A stretch of 64,000 bases of DNA from G963422745 sp963422745 (lineage in GTDB: Bacteria > Actinomycetota > Acidimicrobiia > Acidimicrobiales > Aldehydirespiratoraceae): the NCBI GenBank assembly GCA_963422745.1, contig OY730477.1, forward strand, positions 186,001-250,000, given 5' to 3'. Of this stretch, positions 53,401 through 64,000 are shown in pieces. Position numbers and translations under genes: made by a program. A model generated the notes under the pieces. That model did no database searches. It had not been told where the DNA came from and saw nothing but the letters and a program-made list of their open reading frames with translations. How positions within the stretch are numbered: the stretch's first letter is position 1; each line of letters opens with the position of its first letter.

Positions 53401-54345
53401 GAAAGCCGTGACGATCTTGAGGCGTTTGATGGCCTTCTGGCTGCGCTGCGCACTCAGTGGCCTGACGCCCTCCGGTGGGTCGATTTGCTCGCGGAGCTTG
53501 CGTTCCTCTTCGTCGAAATCGAGCGACTCAACCAGTCGTGCGATGGCATCAGCACCCATGCCACCCTCAAAATACAAACTCCACCGATCGACCAAGTCAC
53601 GCCACAACATTTCGTCCTCAACGATCTGGCGGCTGAACAGACCCTTGAATTCTTCCCAAGCACGATCAAGGGATTCCCTGTCTGTCTCGAACTGTTCGCG
53701 GATCTCGGCCATCTCCTTTTCGGCCTGGCGTTGCACGGCCCGCAGTTCGGCTTCCTTTGCACCCTTGTCCTCGAGCTGGGCAAGTTCGGCTTCAAGCTTC
53801 TCGCTACGACGCACCAGTTCAGTGTTCATCTCTTCGTTGATTGCGTCACGCTCCGCGGTGACCTCTGCCTCAAGCTCTGGGAGATCGGTATCGCGGCGTT
53901 CCTCATCAACCGACACAACCAAGCTTGCGGCGAAGTAGATGACCTTTTCGAGTTGCTTGGCCTTGAGTTCCTCGCGGGGTTCGGTACCCATAAGCAGGTA
54001 GGCCAGCCATGAGCGGGTGCCCCGCAGGTACCAGATGTGAACCGACGGAGCGGCAAGCTCTATGTGGGCCATGCGGTCACGACGCACCTTGGAACGGGTG
54101 ACCTCAACCCCACAGCGTTCACAGATGATGCCCTTGAAACGGACCCTCTTATATTTGCCGCAGCCGCATTCCCAGTCCCTGGTAGGGCCAAAGATCTTCT
54201 CGCAGAACAGGCCGTCCTTTTCGGGTTTGAGAGTCCGGTAGTTGATCGTCTCAGGCTTCTTGACCTCGCCGTTGGACCACATGCGGATGCTGTCGGCTGT
54301 GGCCAAACCGATCTTGAGGTTGGAGAAGTTGTTGACGTCAAGCAT
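50416..54345 (-). CDS. rpoC: RNA polymerase subunit beta'
   Basis: This 1309-residue protein contains the N-terminal zinc ribbon (WECGCGKYKRVRFKGIICER), the catalytic Mg site NADFDGDQMAVHLPLS and the bridge-helix and trigger-loop regions (GARGNMMQVRQIAGMRG). Residues of about 160-250 form the long coiled insertion usual for actinobacterial RpoC. The ATG at 54345 has AGGAA upstream. It follows rpoB by 63 bases. Confidence 0.98.
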   Translation of the reverse strand: MLDVNNFSNLKIGLATADSIRMWSNGEVKKPETINYRTLKPEKDGLFCEKIFGPTRDWECGCGKYKRVRFKGIICERCGVEVTRSKVRRDRMAHIELAAPSVHIWYLRGTRSWLAYLLMGTEPREELKAKQLEKVIYFAASLVVSVDEERRDTDLPELEAEVTAERDAINEEMNTELVRRSEKLEAELAQLEDKGAKEAELRAVQRQAEKEMAEIREQFETDRESLDRAWEEFKGLFSRQIVEDEMLWRDLVDRWSLYFEGGMGADAIARLVESLDFDEEERKLREQIDPPEGVRPLSAQRSQKAIKRLKIVTAFNRRDEHGRRINDPRAMILDVVPVIPPDLRPMVQLDGGRFATSDLNDLYRRVINRNNRLKRLLDLGAPEIIVNNEKRMLQEAVDALFDNGRRGRPVTGPGNRPLKSLSDMLKGKQGRFRQNLLGKRVDYSGRSVIVVGPTLRFHQCGLPKIMALELFKPFVMKHLVDARIALNIKSAKRMVERRHPQVWDVLEDVIQEHPVLLNRAPTLHRLGIQAFEPVLVEGKAITLHPLVCTAFNADFDGDQMAVHLPLSVEAQAEARVLMLSANNVLSPANGRPLVTPTLDMIIGAHYLTALVPGTRGAGRVFRNVNEINTVYERGDISLHAPIQYRIPELRGTAANGKAVVYQQTTAGRVFFNETLPARYPYINARIDKLEMGRIVDNLARSYSKQDVAVSLDAIKDLCFEYAMRSGLTLSVHDVATPEQKREILDRHETETEKIEQQFRRGIITDGERRQKEVEVWARATGEVTQRMTEKLESDRFNPVNMMVGSGARGNMMQVRQIAGMRGLVANPRGDMIARPIKSNFREGLKMLEYFIATPGARKGLVDTALRTADSGYLTRRLVDVAQDLIINDEDPFERPGPVRGIWLEDIEPDTPAKRTHLESRLFGRVLADDVTLSDGTVLKRGTMIEDDELALLRDDAGVKRVRVLSPLTDDSTFGISAKAYGMSLATGREIELGEAVGVIAAQSIGEPGTQLTMRTFHTGGVAGAQDLAGGLPRVVELFEARTPKGKAILARTSGEVRVGDDSGRGREVVIFGDDGEEDTYTIPAGARLSVDSGTKVKPGDALVEGARDPKELLEIKGVRETQQYLVSEVQKVYRDQGVSIHDKHIELIVRQMTKRILISEPGDTEFLPGYQVDQKLFASSNRRVVQEGGRPAEGRPQLMGITKASLATDSWLSAASFQETTRVLTEAAIESKSDPLYGLKENIIIGKLTPSGTGLTSYRNVDVCAPDYRQMDFYAVDAATDPDPAAWLAARSMEASEVDVVAAYQQGPG

Positions 54346-54408
54346 GTTCGTTCCTATTGGGCATTTGCCTGGTTCGGGTTGCAGTTTCGGGGTCTTTGAT
54401 TCGACGAC

Positions 54409-58011
<3,603 letters not shown>

Positions 58012-58231
58012 ATAATCTCCCGGGTCTAAAGCGATGGCCACAATGAGCGACGCAGAACCGCCCCACGGGCGCGGTAAACCAACGAAAAGCAATCCGGAGC
58101 ACGCGAGGGGGCAACCACGTCATCGTCAAGATTACTTGCGCGCACTTGTTAGCGCAACCTCAGGCACGACAAATCAACACCGGCCGAATCGGCGGCGACA
58201 GACAATCGAGACCCAGGTCGCGACAGGCGCA

Positions 58232-58260
58232 AGTTTAGGTACTGGTTCAGTCGTGGTCAA
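58232..58260 (-). promoter_or_regulatory. predicted promoter of rpoBC
   Basis: On the minus strand TTGACC (58255-58260) and TAAACT (58232-58237) are separated by exactly 17 bases, about 220 bases upstream of the rpoB GTG. A second, weaker pair TTGCGC (58152-58157) and TAATCT (58129-58134), also with 17-base spacing, lies nearer to the gene. Both are inside the 427-base gap 58012-58438, which otherwise holds only a short repeat. Confidence 0.5.
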
Positions 58261-58308
58261 CCCCGTGGATTCGATACGGCAGGATGCTGCACCACCACTA
58301 CAGCGGGC

Positions 58309-58374
58309 TCCACACAATCCCCACACCGCCGGGAAGCCAACAGTCACCCCTCGGTTCCACACAATCCCCACACC
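58309..58374. repeat. 19-base direct repeat upstream of rpoB
   Basis: TCCACACAATCCCCACACC occurs at 58309-58327 and again at 58356-58374, 47 bases apart, between the phosphatase stop and the predicted rpoB promoter. Confidence 0.85.
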
Positions 58375-58438
58375 ACCAGGCCGGGTGCGCGGTGGTGTTG
58401 ATTCAACCGCACTCAGAGGCACTACAGTCCCGAGGTCC

Positions 58439-59587
58439 CTATAGCCGGGGCATGCGGAGGTTGACGCGGGCCGCTTCAATCGTGGCCTGGTCAAGGCCTG
58501 CGTAGACAGCATATCCGGCGTGATCTCCCCAACGCTTATATAGACCGTCAAGCGTTCGCCGCATCACCGGGCGAGGTGAGCCGAGCATGGATTCGATGTC
58601 ATAATCGTCGGGGTCACGCCCGCCCGCTCTCACCTGCTCTGCGAACTGCTCCACCAAGCCGGGGGTGCGGTATCGAACCGACATCTCGTAGTCATCAAGC
58701 AGATCCCCGTCGGCTACGCCAGCCAGGCCAGCAAGCACCATCGCCGCTATACCTGTTCGATCCTTGCCAGCTGTGCAGTGAACGAGAATGCGCTCGCCGT
58801 CGGCCACTGCTGTCACGATCTCGGCAAGGTGATTCGCGTACGTCTCAAGCATCCGCAGGTAACCGGCTGCCATGGCGCTTTGTGTGAAGGAAGTCATTTC
58901 ACCAGCAGTTATGCGTTCAAGCAATCCTCGCTTCAGGTCAACATCGCTCGACATCGGCCGGTGGACGTGACGCACGCCAATCGGGAGACGATCCGGTTGA
59001 CGATCGGCCTCTACTTGCGAGCGCAAGTCAAAAACGGTGCTGATACCAAGATCACGCAGCACCTCGTGATCTTGATCGGTGAACTCATTGAGCCGGTCGC
59101 TGCGAAATACCCGGCCCCAACGAGTCTCGGAACCGTCGGTTGTCCGGTAGCCGCCAATATCGCGAAAGTTGTCCGGGCCATCGAGACGGATCCGACGTTC
59201 AGCCGTCACGGTGAATCCGTGTTCGGGATCGAACAGGTGGATGTAATGACGCCCAGCCCCGCGGGGTACCGCAACTCGGCCGGGACCGTCGGGTGCACGC
59301 ACGTTGGTTCCCGCGTCAATCGGATCCACCGATACGAAAACCGATACATTGATGGAGCCGCCTCGCCAGGTGACGAGCAGCTGATCGTCCGCCTCGGCGG
59401 AGAACCGAGTGCTGTGGGTCGCACCGCGATAGCCGTGGCGGCCACTGCCATCTCCCCCCTCGGTCTCCCCTTGGGGTTTGTTCACCCCTTGAGGTTCATT
59501 GTCGGGTTGCGGTTCAATGATTGTGGCGGGTATCGGCCAGACGTTGACGTGCGAAATCGGGTCAGTCACCGCGTTCAGAACCCCCAA
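58439..59587 (-). CDS. tyrosine-protein phosphatase (Y_phosphatase3 type)
   Basis: This 382-residue protein carries the cysteine phosphatase signature VHCTAGKDRTGIAAMVL (about 265-281) with the nucleophile Cys and binding Arg, and the upstream family box PDNFRDIGGYRTTDGSETRW. The first 135 residues are extra: a Pro/Glu/Gly-rich stretch, then a small beta-rich part (RFSAEADDQLLVTWRGG) that looks like a separate sensor or carbohydrate-binding-like domain. The open frame starts at TTG; a GTG at 59569 is an alternative. It lies between rplL and rpoB on the same strand, an unusual place for such a gene. Confidence 0.87.
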   Translation of the reverse strand: MGVLNAVTDPISHVNVWPIPATIIEPQPDNEPQGVNKPQGETEGGDGSGRHGYRGATHSTRFSAEADDQLLVTWRGGSINVSVFVSVDPIDAGTNVRAPDGPGRVAVPRGAGRHYIHLFDPEHGFTVTAERRIRLDGPDNFRDIGGYRTTDGSETRWGRVFRSDRLNEFTDQDHEVLRDLGISTVFDLRSQVEADRQPDRLPIGVRHVHRPMSSDVDLKRGLLERITAGEMTSFTQSAMAAGYLRMLETYANHLAEIVTAVADGERILVHCTAGKDRTGIAAMVLAGLAGVADGDLLDDYEMSVRYRTPGLVEQFAEQVRAGGRDPDDYDIESMLGSPRPVMRRTLDGLYKRWGDHAGYAVYAGLDQATIEAARVNLRMPRL

Positions 59588-59661
59588 TGTGGCACCCTGA
59601 CCTGCCTCGGGTCGATCGAACGATCCCGATGCAAATGCCGCTACCCGTCGTGATCCCCGGT

Positions 59662-59684
59662 GTCCCCGAGGTAGCCTCGGGGAC
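59662..59684 (-). terminator. strong stem-loop after rplL
   Basis: GTCCCCGAGG (59662-59671) pairs perfectly with CCTCGGGGAC (59675-59684) around a 3-base loop, 4 bases beyond the rplL stop. No U-run follows, so it may be an attenuator or processing site between rplJL and the phosphatase-rpoBC part, as is known between rplL and rpoB in other bacteria. Confidence 0.6.
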
Positions 59685-59688
59685 CGAG

Positions 59689-60072
59689 CTATCTGAGTTC
59701 GACCGTGCCACCTACTGCCTCGATGGCCTCCTTGGCCCTCTCGGCGTCGGCCTTGGACGCACCCTGCAGAATCGGCCCAGGGAAGTTGTCAACGAGTCCT
59801 TTGGCCTCCTTCAGACCGAGGGAGGTAAGACTACGCACCTCCTTGATGACCTGAATCTTCTTGTCGCCCACTGTGGTGAGCACGACGTCAAAGGAGTTCT
59901 TTTCCTCAACCTCATCGCCCGCATCATCGCCGTCGGCTGAGGGCGCAGCCGCTACCGCAACAGGGGCAGCTGCGGTCACGCCAAACTTTTCCTCAAAGTC
60001 CGAGAGAAGCTCACTCAACTCAAGCACGGTCATCGAACCGATAGCGTCAAGAATCTCTTCTTTGGTGGTCAT
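59689..60072 (-). CDS. rplL: 50S ribosomal protein L7/L12
   Basis: This is 127 residues from the ATG at 60072 (TTKEEILDAIGSMTVLELSE). An N-terminal dimer domain and a hinge rich in Ala and acidic residues precede the C-terminal domain (KIQVIKEVRSLTSLGLKEAK) that binds elongation factors. The hinge carries an extra acidic stretch (SADGDDAGDEVEEK). It lies 4 bases after rplJ. The frame open to 60225 covers rplJ and is rejected. Confidence 0.97.
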   Translation of the reverse strand: MTTKEEILDAIGSMTVLELSELLSDFEEKFGVTAAAPVAVAAAPSADGDDAGDEVEEKNSFDVVLTTVGDKKIQVIKEVRSLTSLGLKEAKGLVDNFPGPILQGASKADAERAKEAIEAVGGTVELR

Positions 60073-60076
60073 TTCA

Positions 60077-60772
60077 TCAAGCCTTTTCTTTATTGTCTGC
60101 GCTGTTGGAGCCGGTACCGGGGGTAGCAATGTCGGTGACATCGGACGCCGTGTCTCCGTCGAATACGTTTGCGGGCGTGCCAGTCGAATGTCCGTCTTCA
60201 TCAACATTGTCGTTGTGATCCGCAATCAGGAACGCACCACCCTGATCAATGAGTGCCTTCAGGCCGTACGCGAGGTTGCGGGGAAGTGCCGACAAGAGTC
60301 CGGCTAGTCTCGTCGTTGGTGCCGCAAGCGCGCTCGCGACCTGAGCGAGCATCAGCTCGCGAGGCGGGAGATCAGCGAGCGTCCTGAGGTCGTCCGGGCC
60401 GAGCACCGTGTTGTTGAGCAGGCCCCCCTTCAAGACGAGGGCCTTGTTCTTTCTGGCGAAGTCCCTGAGTGCCTTGGCCACCGCCGCGGCCTCGCCCGGA
60501 CTGCCGTCGGTGCATTCGGCAACGAAAGTGAGCGCTGTAGGGCCGGTCAACATGTGTTTGATCTCAATGCCGTGACGTTCGGCCGCAAGATGAACAAGCG
60601 TGTTCTTGTAGATCTTGTGCTCACCGCCCACTTTGCGAAGTGCCATCCGAAGCTCTGCAAGAGCCGAGACGTCAAGGCCTCGGTACTCGCTGAACATCAG
60701 ATCGCTGCCCGCCTCAAACCTTCCCGACACCTCGTCTACGACAGCGACCTTGTCCGGCCTCGGTTCTGCCAT
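60077..60772 (-). CDS. rplJ: 50S ribosomal protein L10
   Basis: This is 231 residues from the second of two adjacent ATGs (60772), which stands at a good distance from AGGAGG. The conserved part includes MFSEYRGLDVSALAELRMAL, IYKNTLVHLAAERHG and FARKNKALVLKGGLLN. After about residue 175 there is a 50-residue acidic, Asp/Thr/Ser-rich tail that is longer than in E. coli L10 (165 residues). rplK and rplA, which usually precede it, are absent; the upstream neighbour is the FadR-type gene. Confidence 0.96.
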   Translation of the reverse strand: MAEPRPDKVAVVDEVSGRFEAGSDLMFSEYRGLDVSALAELRMALRKVGGEHKIYKNTLVHLAAERHGIEIKHMLTGPTALTFVAECTDGSPGEAAAVAKALRDFARKNKALVLKGGLLNNTVLGPDDLRTLADLPPRELMLAQVASALAAPTTRLAGLLSALPRNLAYGLKALIDQGGAFLIADHNDNVDEDGHSTGTPANVFDGDTASDVTDIATPGTGSNSADNKEKA

Positions 60773-60780
60773 CATGCCTC

Positions 60781-60905
60781 CTGTCGTTCGGTATGTCGTG
60801 CGCCACTCGGCCATCCCAATCGGGGGACGCCTTACGACAAACCGCCAGGTAAGCGGAAACCCGTCAGGCTCCTCCTGCGCCGGCGAGCGGGCCCATTAGT
60901 TCTCA
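60781..60905 (-). ncRNA. possible ribosomal L10 leader
   Basis: The 125 bases upstream of rplJ are G/C-rich and can form several hairpins before AGGAGG. L10 autoregulates its operon through a leader RNA in many bacteria, and the place is right. I could not fold the sequence or match the consensus position by position, so this rests mainly on location. Confidence 0.35.
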
Positions 60906-60989
60906 CCGTTAGGTGAGCGCACCGGCGGTCTCGGGATGAGCTTGTAGATCTTCGGTTGGAGCCACGCAGGCTAGCAGCGTCACCGACGG

Positions 60990-61056
60990 TCGCCACCACA
61001 TTCGCCGATCGCTACCAAACGCCTCACACGCTCGCCACCACATTCGCCGATCGCTA
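60990..61056. repeat. 25-base direct repeat downstream of the FadR-type gene
   Basis: TCGCCACCACATTCGCCGAT and the next five bases occur at 60990-61014 and again at 61032-61056, 42 bases apart. The second copy runs into the stop codon of the FadR-type gene. Confidence 0.88.
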
Positions 61057-61845
61057 TTTGGCCGACCCCACCACCTGATCAACCTGGTCAACAGCAGGTG
61101 CCATCTGGTCAAGCAGGTGCCGAATGCCATCAAAGTGGCAGTGCATGGCTTCTACAGCTACCGATTCGTCACCGTTTCGTATGCCGTCGAGGATGGCTTT
61201 GTGGTCCAAAGCCGTCTCGATGGCCGAGGCGGGATCCGGCTCAAGTGAAACCGCGACCTGGAGGTTGACGGTCCAAAAGACTTGGAGAAGCTCCGACAGT
61301 GCACGATTGGCCAGTGGTTTATACAGAGTGGCGTGAAAACTGCGGTCGAGTGCTTCTATGTCTTCTCCTTGGTCGGACATCATGGCGTAGACGATGGCAT
61401 CAAGCCGCTCAAGGTCGTCGGGGCTGATGAGGCTCATGACTCGAGGTATTAGACCAACCTCAAGCGCTTCACGAACCTCAACCAACTCAGCGGCATCTTT
61501 TGCGTCGTGTTGCAATGAGAGCTTGGCCTGCAGCACAAGGCCGTCAACTAGAGGTTCAAACGTGGTGCCGCGTACGTAGGTACCTGAACCGTGCCGGATC
61601 TCCAAAACGCCGATCGCCTGCAACGACTTGATCGCTTCGCGCAGCGTGTTCCGTCCGACGTCGTGCAAGCGCATGAGCTCATGCTCGGGTGGCATTGCCT
61701 CGCCGGACCGGATTCCCCGCTCCAAGATGAGCTGGACGATGGCCTTTCTCGTTGCTTCAAGGCGGTCGAGCCGACCAACGGCGAGCGATTGTTCCGGAAC
61801 TGGAGCCGTCTCTGAATCTGGCGCGGTAACGTACCTCATTGTCAT
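61054..61845 (-). CDS. FadR/GntR-family transcriptional regulator
   Basis: This is 263 residues from the ATG at 61845, which has AGGA upstream. The N-terminal winged helix reads RSGEAMPPEHELMRLHDVGR, NTLREAIKSLQAIGVLEIRH and GSGTYV. The C-terminal all-helical FCD domain has the likely metal/effector residues in DRSFHATLYKPLANR and HKAILDGIRNGD. It probably responds to a small acid. It is divergent from the solute-binding protein gene (594-base gap), and both 5' regions carry the sequence ATGTCCTATG, so it is a fair candidate regulator of that transporter and of itself. Confidence 0.9.
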   Translation of the reverse strand: MTMRYVTAPDSETAPVPEQSLAVGRLDRLEATRKAIVQLILERGIRSGEAMPPEHELMRLHDVGRNTLREAIKSLQAIGVLEIRHGSGTYVRGTTFEPLVDGLVLQAKLSLQHDAKDAAELVEVREALEVGLIPRVMSLISPDDLERLDAIVYAMMSDQGEDIEALDRSFHATLYKPLANRALSELLQVFWTVNLQVAVSLEPDPASAIETALDHKAILDGIRNGDESVAVEAMHCHFDGIRHLLDQMAPAVDQVDQVVGSAK

Positions 61846-61857
61846 AGGACATCCTAT
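61843..61857 (-). promoter_or_regulatory. candidate operator over the FadR-type start
   Basis: ATAGGA-CA-TCCTAT (61844-61857) is an inverted repeat with 6-base arms that covers the start codon region. On the minus strand it contains ATGTCCTATG (complement of 61843-61852), which also occurs upstream of the divergent transporter gene. This suits an autoregulatory site of a GntR-family protein. Confidence 0.5.
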
Positions 61858-61862
61858 ACCTT

Positions 61863-61893
61863 GTGATTCATACCCCAATGTGATTCATACCCA
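61863..61893. repeat. 14-base direct repeat upstream of the FadR-type gene
   Basis: GTGATTCATACCC occurs at 61863-61875 and again at 61880-61892, 17 bases apart, each followed by a CAAT-like end. Confidence 0.8.
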
Positions 61894-62004
61894 ATGGGCG
61901 AGCCAAACTACACCCGCCACCCATAACGCACTAATTGCCACAAGATGAGTCGTCACCTGTGGCCGCCAAACCGGTGAAACTGGGGCGGGAATACGTAGTC
62001 CGGG

Positions 62005-62264
62005 GCATAGCGCGATAGCTAACGCGGGCGGGCAACCCGCAGTGTCGCAACAAATCGCAGGTCCAGGGCACCAACGAGACGGCTAACTCAGGCCGATGAA
62101 TGTCGCCCGTCCCGACACCAGACCCAGTCCAAAGCACCAGCGCGACGGCTGACGCAGGCCGATGAATGTCGCCCGTCCCAACCCCAGACCCAGTCCAAAG
62201 CACCAGCGCGATAGCCAAAATGGGCGGGCAACCCGCAGTGTCGCAACAAATCGCAGGTCCAAAG
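62005..62264. repeat. four-unit array with 63-66-base period
   Basis: Units begin at 62005, 62068, 62134 and 62200 and end before 62265. Each starts with a version of GCACCAGCGCGACGGCTGAC. The two middle units share one 3' half (with GGCCGATGAATGTCGCCCGT). The two outer units share a different one (with GCGGGCAACCCGCAGTGTCG and then CAACAAATCGCAGGTCC), so the order is A-B-B-A. GCGGGCAACCCGC can form a small hairpin. The array lies in the 594-base divergent gap; no gene is supported there. Confidence 0.92.
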
Positions 62265-62393
62265 GCAATGGGGGTAGCCCTGGCTGTCCCCGTGCATCCA
62301 AGCAGTCCCAGTGCAGATTGGCATGAGTACCTCCCTCAGAATTCATCGGCGACACTTGCCATATGAGAGATCAGGCCCTAATGTTGGTAAAGA

Positions 62394-62416
62394 CATGGGA
62401 TGACATATGTCCTATG
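62394..62416 (+). promoter_or_regulatory. candidate operator upstream of the solute-binding protein
   Basis: CATgGGA and TCCtATG form an inverted repeat with 9 bases between the arms (62394-62416), enclosing the perfect palindrome GACATATGTC (62402-62411). The right arm lies in ATGTCCTATG (62407-62416), the same 10 bases found at the start of the FadR-type gene. It ends 23 bases before the ATG. Confidence 0.5.
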
Positions 62417-62439
62417 CCAACTTGGAGGAGGCTCTACCA

Positions 62440-64000
62440 ATGATGAACAGATGGAGACTACTGGTCGCGGTGCTGGCTGGTTTCGCTCTCTTGGCCGCTG
62501 CGTGTGGTGATGACGACGGTGGGACGGAGGTAACAACCCCGACCAGCGAACCCGAGGAGGAACCCCCACCGGAGGACACAACGCCGGAGGACCCCGCACC
62601 GGAGCCATCAGTAACCACGACCGAAGCTCCAGACCCAACCGAAGCTCCAGACCCAGTAAGCGAGGGCACTATCGTAGTTGCATATCCGGCGAACTGCATT
62701 GAATTGGGTTCGCTCCATTCGACTTGCGGCGGCCGTGTTGAAGAGACAGTGCAGCAAACCCTGGCCATGCTCAGATGGACTCTTGATGGTGTTGAGCCTC
62801 AACTCGCAACTTCTTGGGAGTACAACGACGACTACACGTCTGTCGTTTTCAACCTCCGTGAGGGTGTCACCTGGCATGATGGTGAGCCTTTCACCGCCGA
62901 AGATGTTGTCTTCACGATGAACGTCAACGCCCACCCCGATGTTGCTGCTGTAAATTCGGCGAAGCTTGGGGACATAGTCGGCTATAAGGCTCTCTCGGAT
63001 GGTGAAGCCGACACACTTGCCGGTGTCACTGCTATTGACGACCTCACGGTGCAGATTGACTTCACCTTGCCGTCGCCGCTCTGGGTCGACCTTCAGCAAA
63101 TCTCACTACCCATCCTCCCAGAACACATCCTCGGCGATGTCCCGCATGCTGACCTCAACGGTCATTCGTTCTGGACCGACAGCCGCATTGGCACAGGACC
63201 GTTCATGTGGGATGAGTACAAGGCAGGTGAATCGGCCACAGTGGTAGCGAATCCCAATTTCTACAGGGGTCCTCCCAAGCTCCGCCACGTCGTCTATGCC
63301 ATCTTTGATGACAATACAGCGATGCTGAATGCCCTAGAAGCTGGCGAGATTGACATGGTGAAATACGAGGGTGGAAGTATCCCTATATCGGAGTATGAGC
63401 GATTCAGGAACCTTGACCACCTCACGGTCATGCCTATGGATGCCGGTCTACCGACCTTCATCGCAATCAACCACGATGACGAACGATTCCAGGATGTTCG
63501 GGTCCGCCAAGCCTTGCTCTACGCCATTGACAGGCAAACCATCATCGATACGATCATGTACGGTGCCCCCACAGTAGCCAATACCATGTTCCCTGCTGCA
63601 TGGGCTCGGTCTCCCAACCTTGAAACCTACGATTACAACCCCGACCGAGCCCGGGAGCTCCTTGACGAAGCCGGTTGGGATGAGTCCCAGACCATTGACC
63701 TTGCCTACTATTACGGCGACGAAACCTACGCCGACGTGATCGTAGCCATACAGCAGTATTTGGCTGAGGTCGGGATAAATGTCCAGCCTGATTTGAACGA
63801 TGGCCCAACCCTGTTTGCTAAACGCGATGACGGCACGTTCCAACTAGGTCTGTTTGCGAACGGCCAAGGTCTGGATCCCTCTACCGCCTCAATCATCACC
63901 GCTTGCGTAGATGGCTTCTTCACCCTCGGCTACTGCAACGAAGAGGTTGATCAGCTCATGAGTGAGGGTTCATCATACGGGACTCAAGCTGAGCGTGCTC
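62440..64000 (+). CDS. ABC transporter solute-binding lipoprotein, family 5 (partial)
   Basis: The gene starts at the ATG at 62440 (a second ATG follows), 8 bases after GGAGGAGG, and is still open at base 64000 (520 codons). A lipoprotein signal with lipobox LLAAACGD is followed by a linker of about 50 residues rich in Pro, Glu and Thr. The peptide/nickel-binding fold (SBP_bac_5) follows: VVFNLREGVTWHDGEPFTAE, DVVFTMN, then FIAINHDDERFQDVRVRQA and LLYAIDRQTI. It would bind peptides or similar solutes for an import system whose permease genes lie beyond the window. The likely regulator is the divergent FadR-type protein. Confidence 0.93.
   Translation, partial: MMNRWRLLVAVLAGFALLAAACGDDDGGTEVTTPTSEPEEEPPPEDTTPEDPAPEPSVTTTEAPDPTEAPDPVSEGTIVVAYPANCIELGSLHSTCGGRVEETVQQTLAMLRWTLDGVEPQLATSWEYNDDYTSVVFNLREGVTWHDGEPFTAEDVVFTMNVNAHPDVAAVNSAKLGDIVGYKALSDGEADTLAGVTAIDDLTVQIDFTLPSPLWVDLQQISLPILPEHILGDVPHADLNGHSFWTDSRIGTGPFMWDEYKAGESATVVANPNFYRGPPKLRHVVYAIFDDNTAMLNALEAGEIDMVKYEGGSIPISEYERFRNLDHLTVMPMDAGLPTFIAINHDDERFQDVRVRQALLYAIDRQTIIDTIMYGAPTVANTMFPAAWARSPNLETYDYNPDRARELLDEAGWDESQTIDLAYYYGDETYADVIVAIQQYLAEVGINVQPDLNDGPTLFAKRDDGTFQLGLFANGQGLDPSTASIITACVDGFFTLGYCNEEVDQLMSEGSSYGTQAERA

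Noticed and set aside
60073..60225. N-terminal extension of rplL
   Set aside because: It overlaps rplJ in another frame; L7/L12 begins at the ATG at 60072.
62005..62264. CRISPR array with about 66-base period
   Set aside because: The spacers are themselves repeated and the repeat halves change between units; this is not repeat-spacer architecture.

Overview
The window is a stretch of a high-GC actinobacterial chromosome, most likely from the class Acidimicrobiia. The evidence for Actinomycetota is a WhiB regulator, a GlnR-like regulator beside type I and type II glutamine synthetases, a lysine-rich TopA tail, a tad pilus operon with a small Flp-like pilin, and a pair of ArsA-like ATPases close to whiB. 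The class is an inference from overall gene style. No prophage, insertion sequence or CRISPR array was seen.

Layout. 0-5.4 kb: partial holB, tmk, an MFS transporter and topA, all on the minus strand. 5.4-11.6 kb: nhaA, an RsbW-like kinase with a STAS protein, and a compact tad operon (tadZ, cpaF, tadB, tadC, pilin, tadE). 11.6-16.1 kb: a tRNA-Sec gene, an RpoD-family sigma factor, a hypothetical gene and nadE. 16.2-19.8 kb: a nitrogen-assimilation block, glnII divergent from glnA, then a glnR-like gene. 20-24.3 kb: a 2Fe-2S/molybdopterin fusion protein, erpA, mrp and fxsA. 24.4-27.4 kb: selA and selB, which with the tRNA-Sec show that UGA can be decoded as selenocysteine here. 27.4-32.4 kb: whiB, nfeD, two ArsA-like ATPases, a second STAS protein, a stand-alone receiver and tRNA-Pro. 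32.4-45.6 kb: mostly small-molecule enzymes (monooxygenase, amidase, glycosyltransferase, CoxL-like molybdoenzyme, degenerate M28-like protein, flavin reductase, HyuA, PPOX protein, nitroreductase, MpaB-like protein, CobW-like GTPase). 45.6-60.8 kb: the core translation and transcription cluster rplJ, rplL, (a tyrosine phosphatase), rpoB, rpoC, rpsL, rpsG, fusA, tuf, rpsJ. 61-64 kb: a FadR-type regulator divergent from a peptide/solute-binding lipoprotein that runs off the window.

The most unusual signal is not a gene. Many longer gene-free gaps carry their own private short-range direct repeat, with copies about 16-18, 33, 42-47 or 63-68 bases apart. The repeat sequence differs from gap to gap. 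The largest case is a perfect 135-base tandem duplication that copied the 3' half of tRNA-Sec together with the 3' end of the sigma-factor gene. Another gave glnA three in-register start codons. The pattern looks like a genome-wide tendency to local duplication, or a family of spacer elements with a preferred period. It is the lead most worth following.

Start codons were moved from the longest open frame where a Shine-Dalgarno match or family length argued for it (topA, rpoB, rpsL, rplJ, rplL, nfeD, both STAS genes, the nitroreductase, the CoxL-like gene and the monooxygenase).
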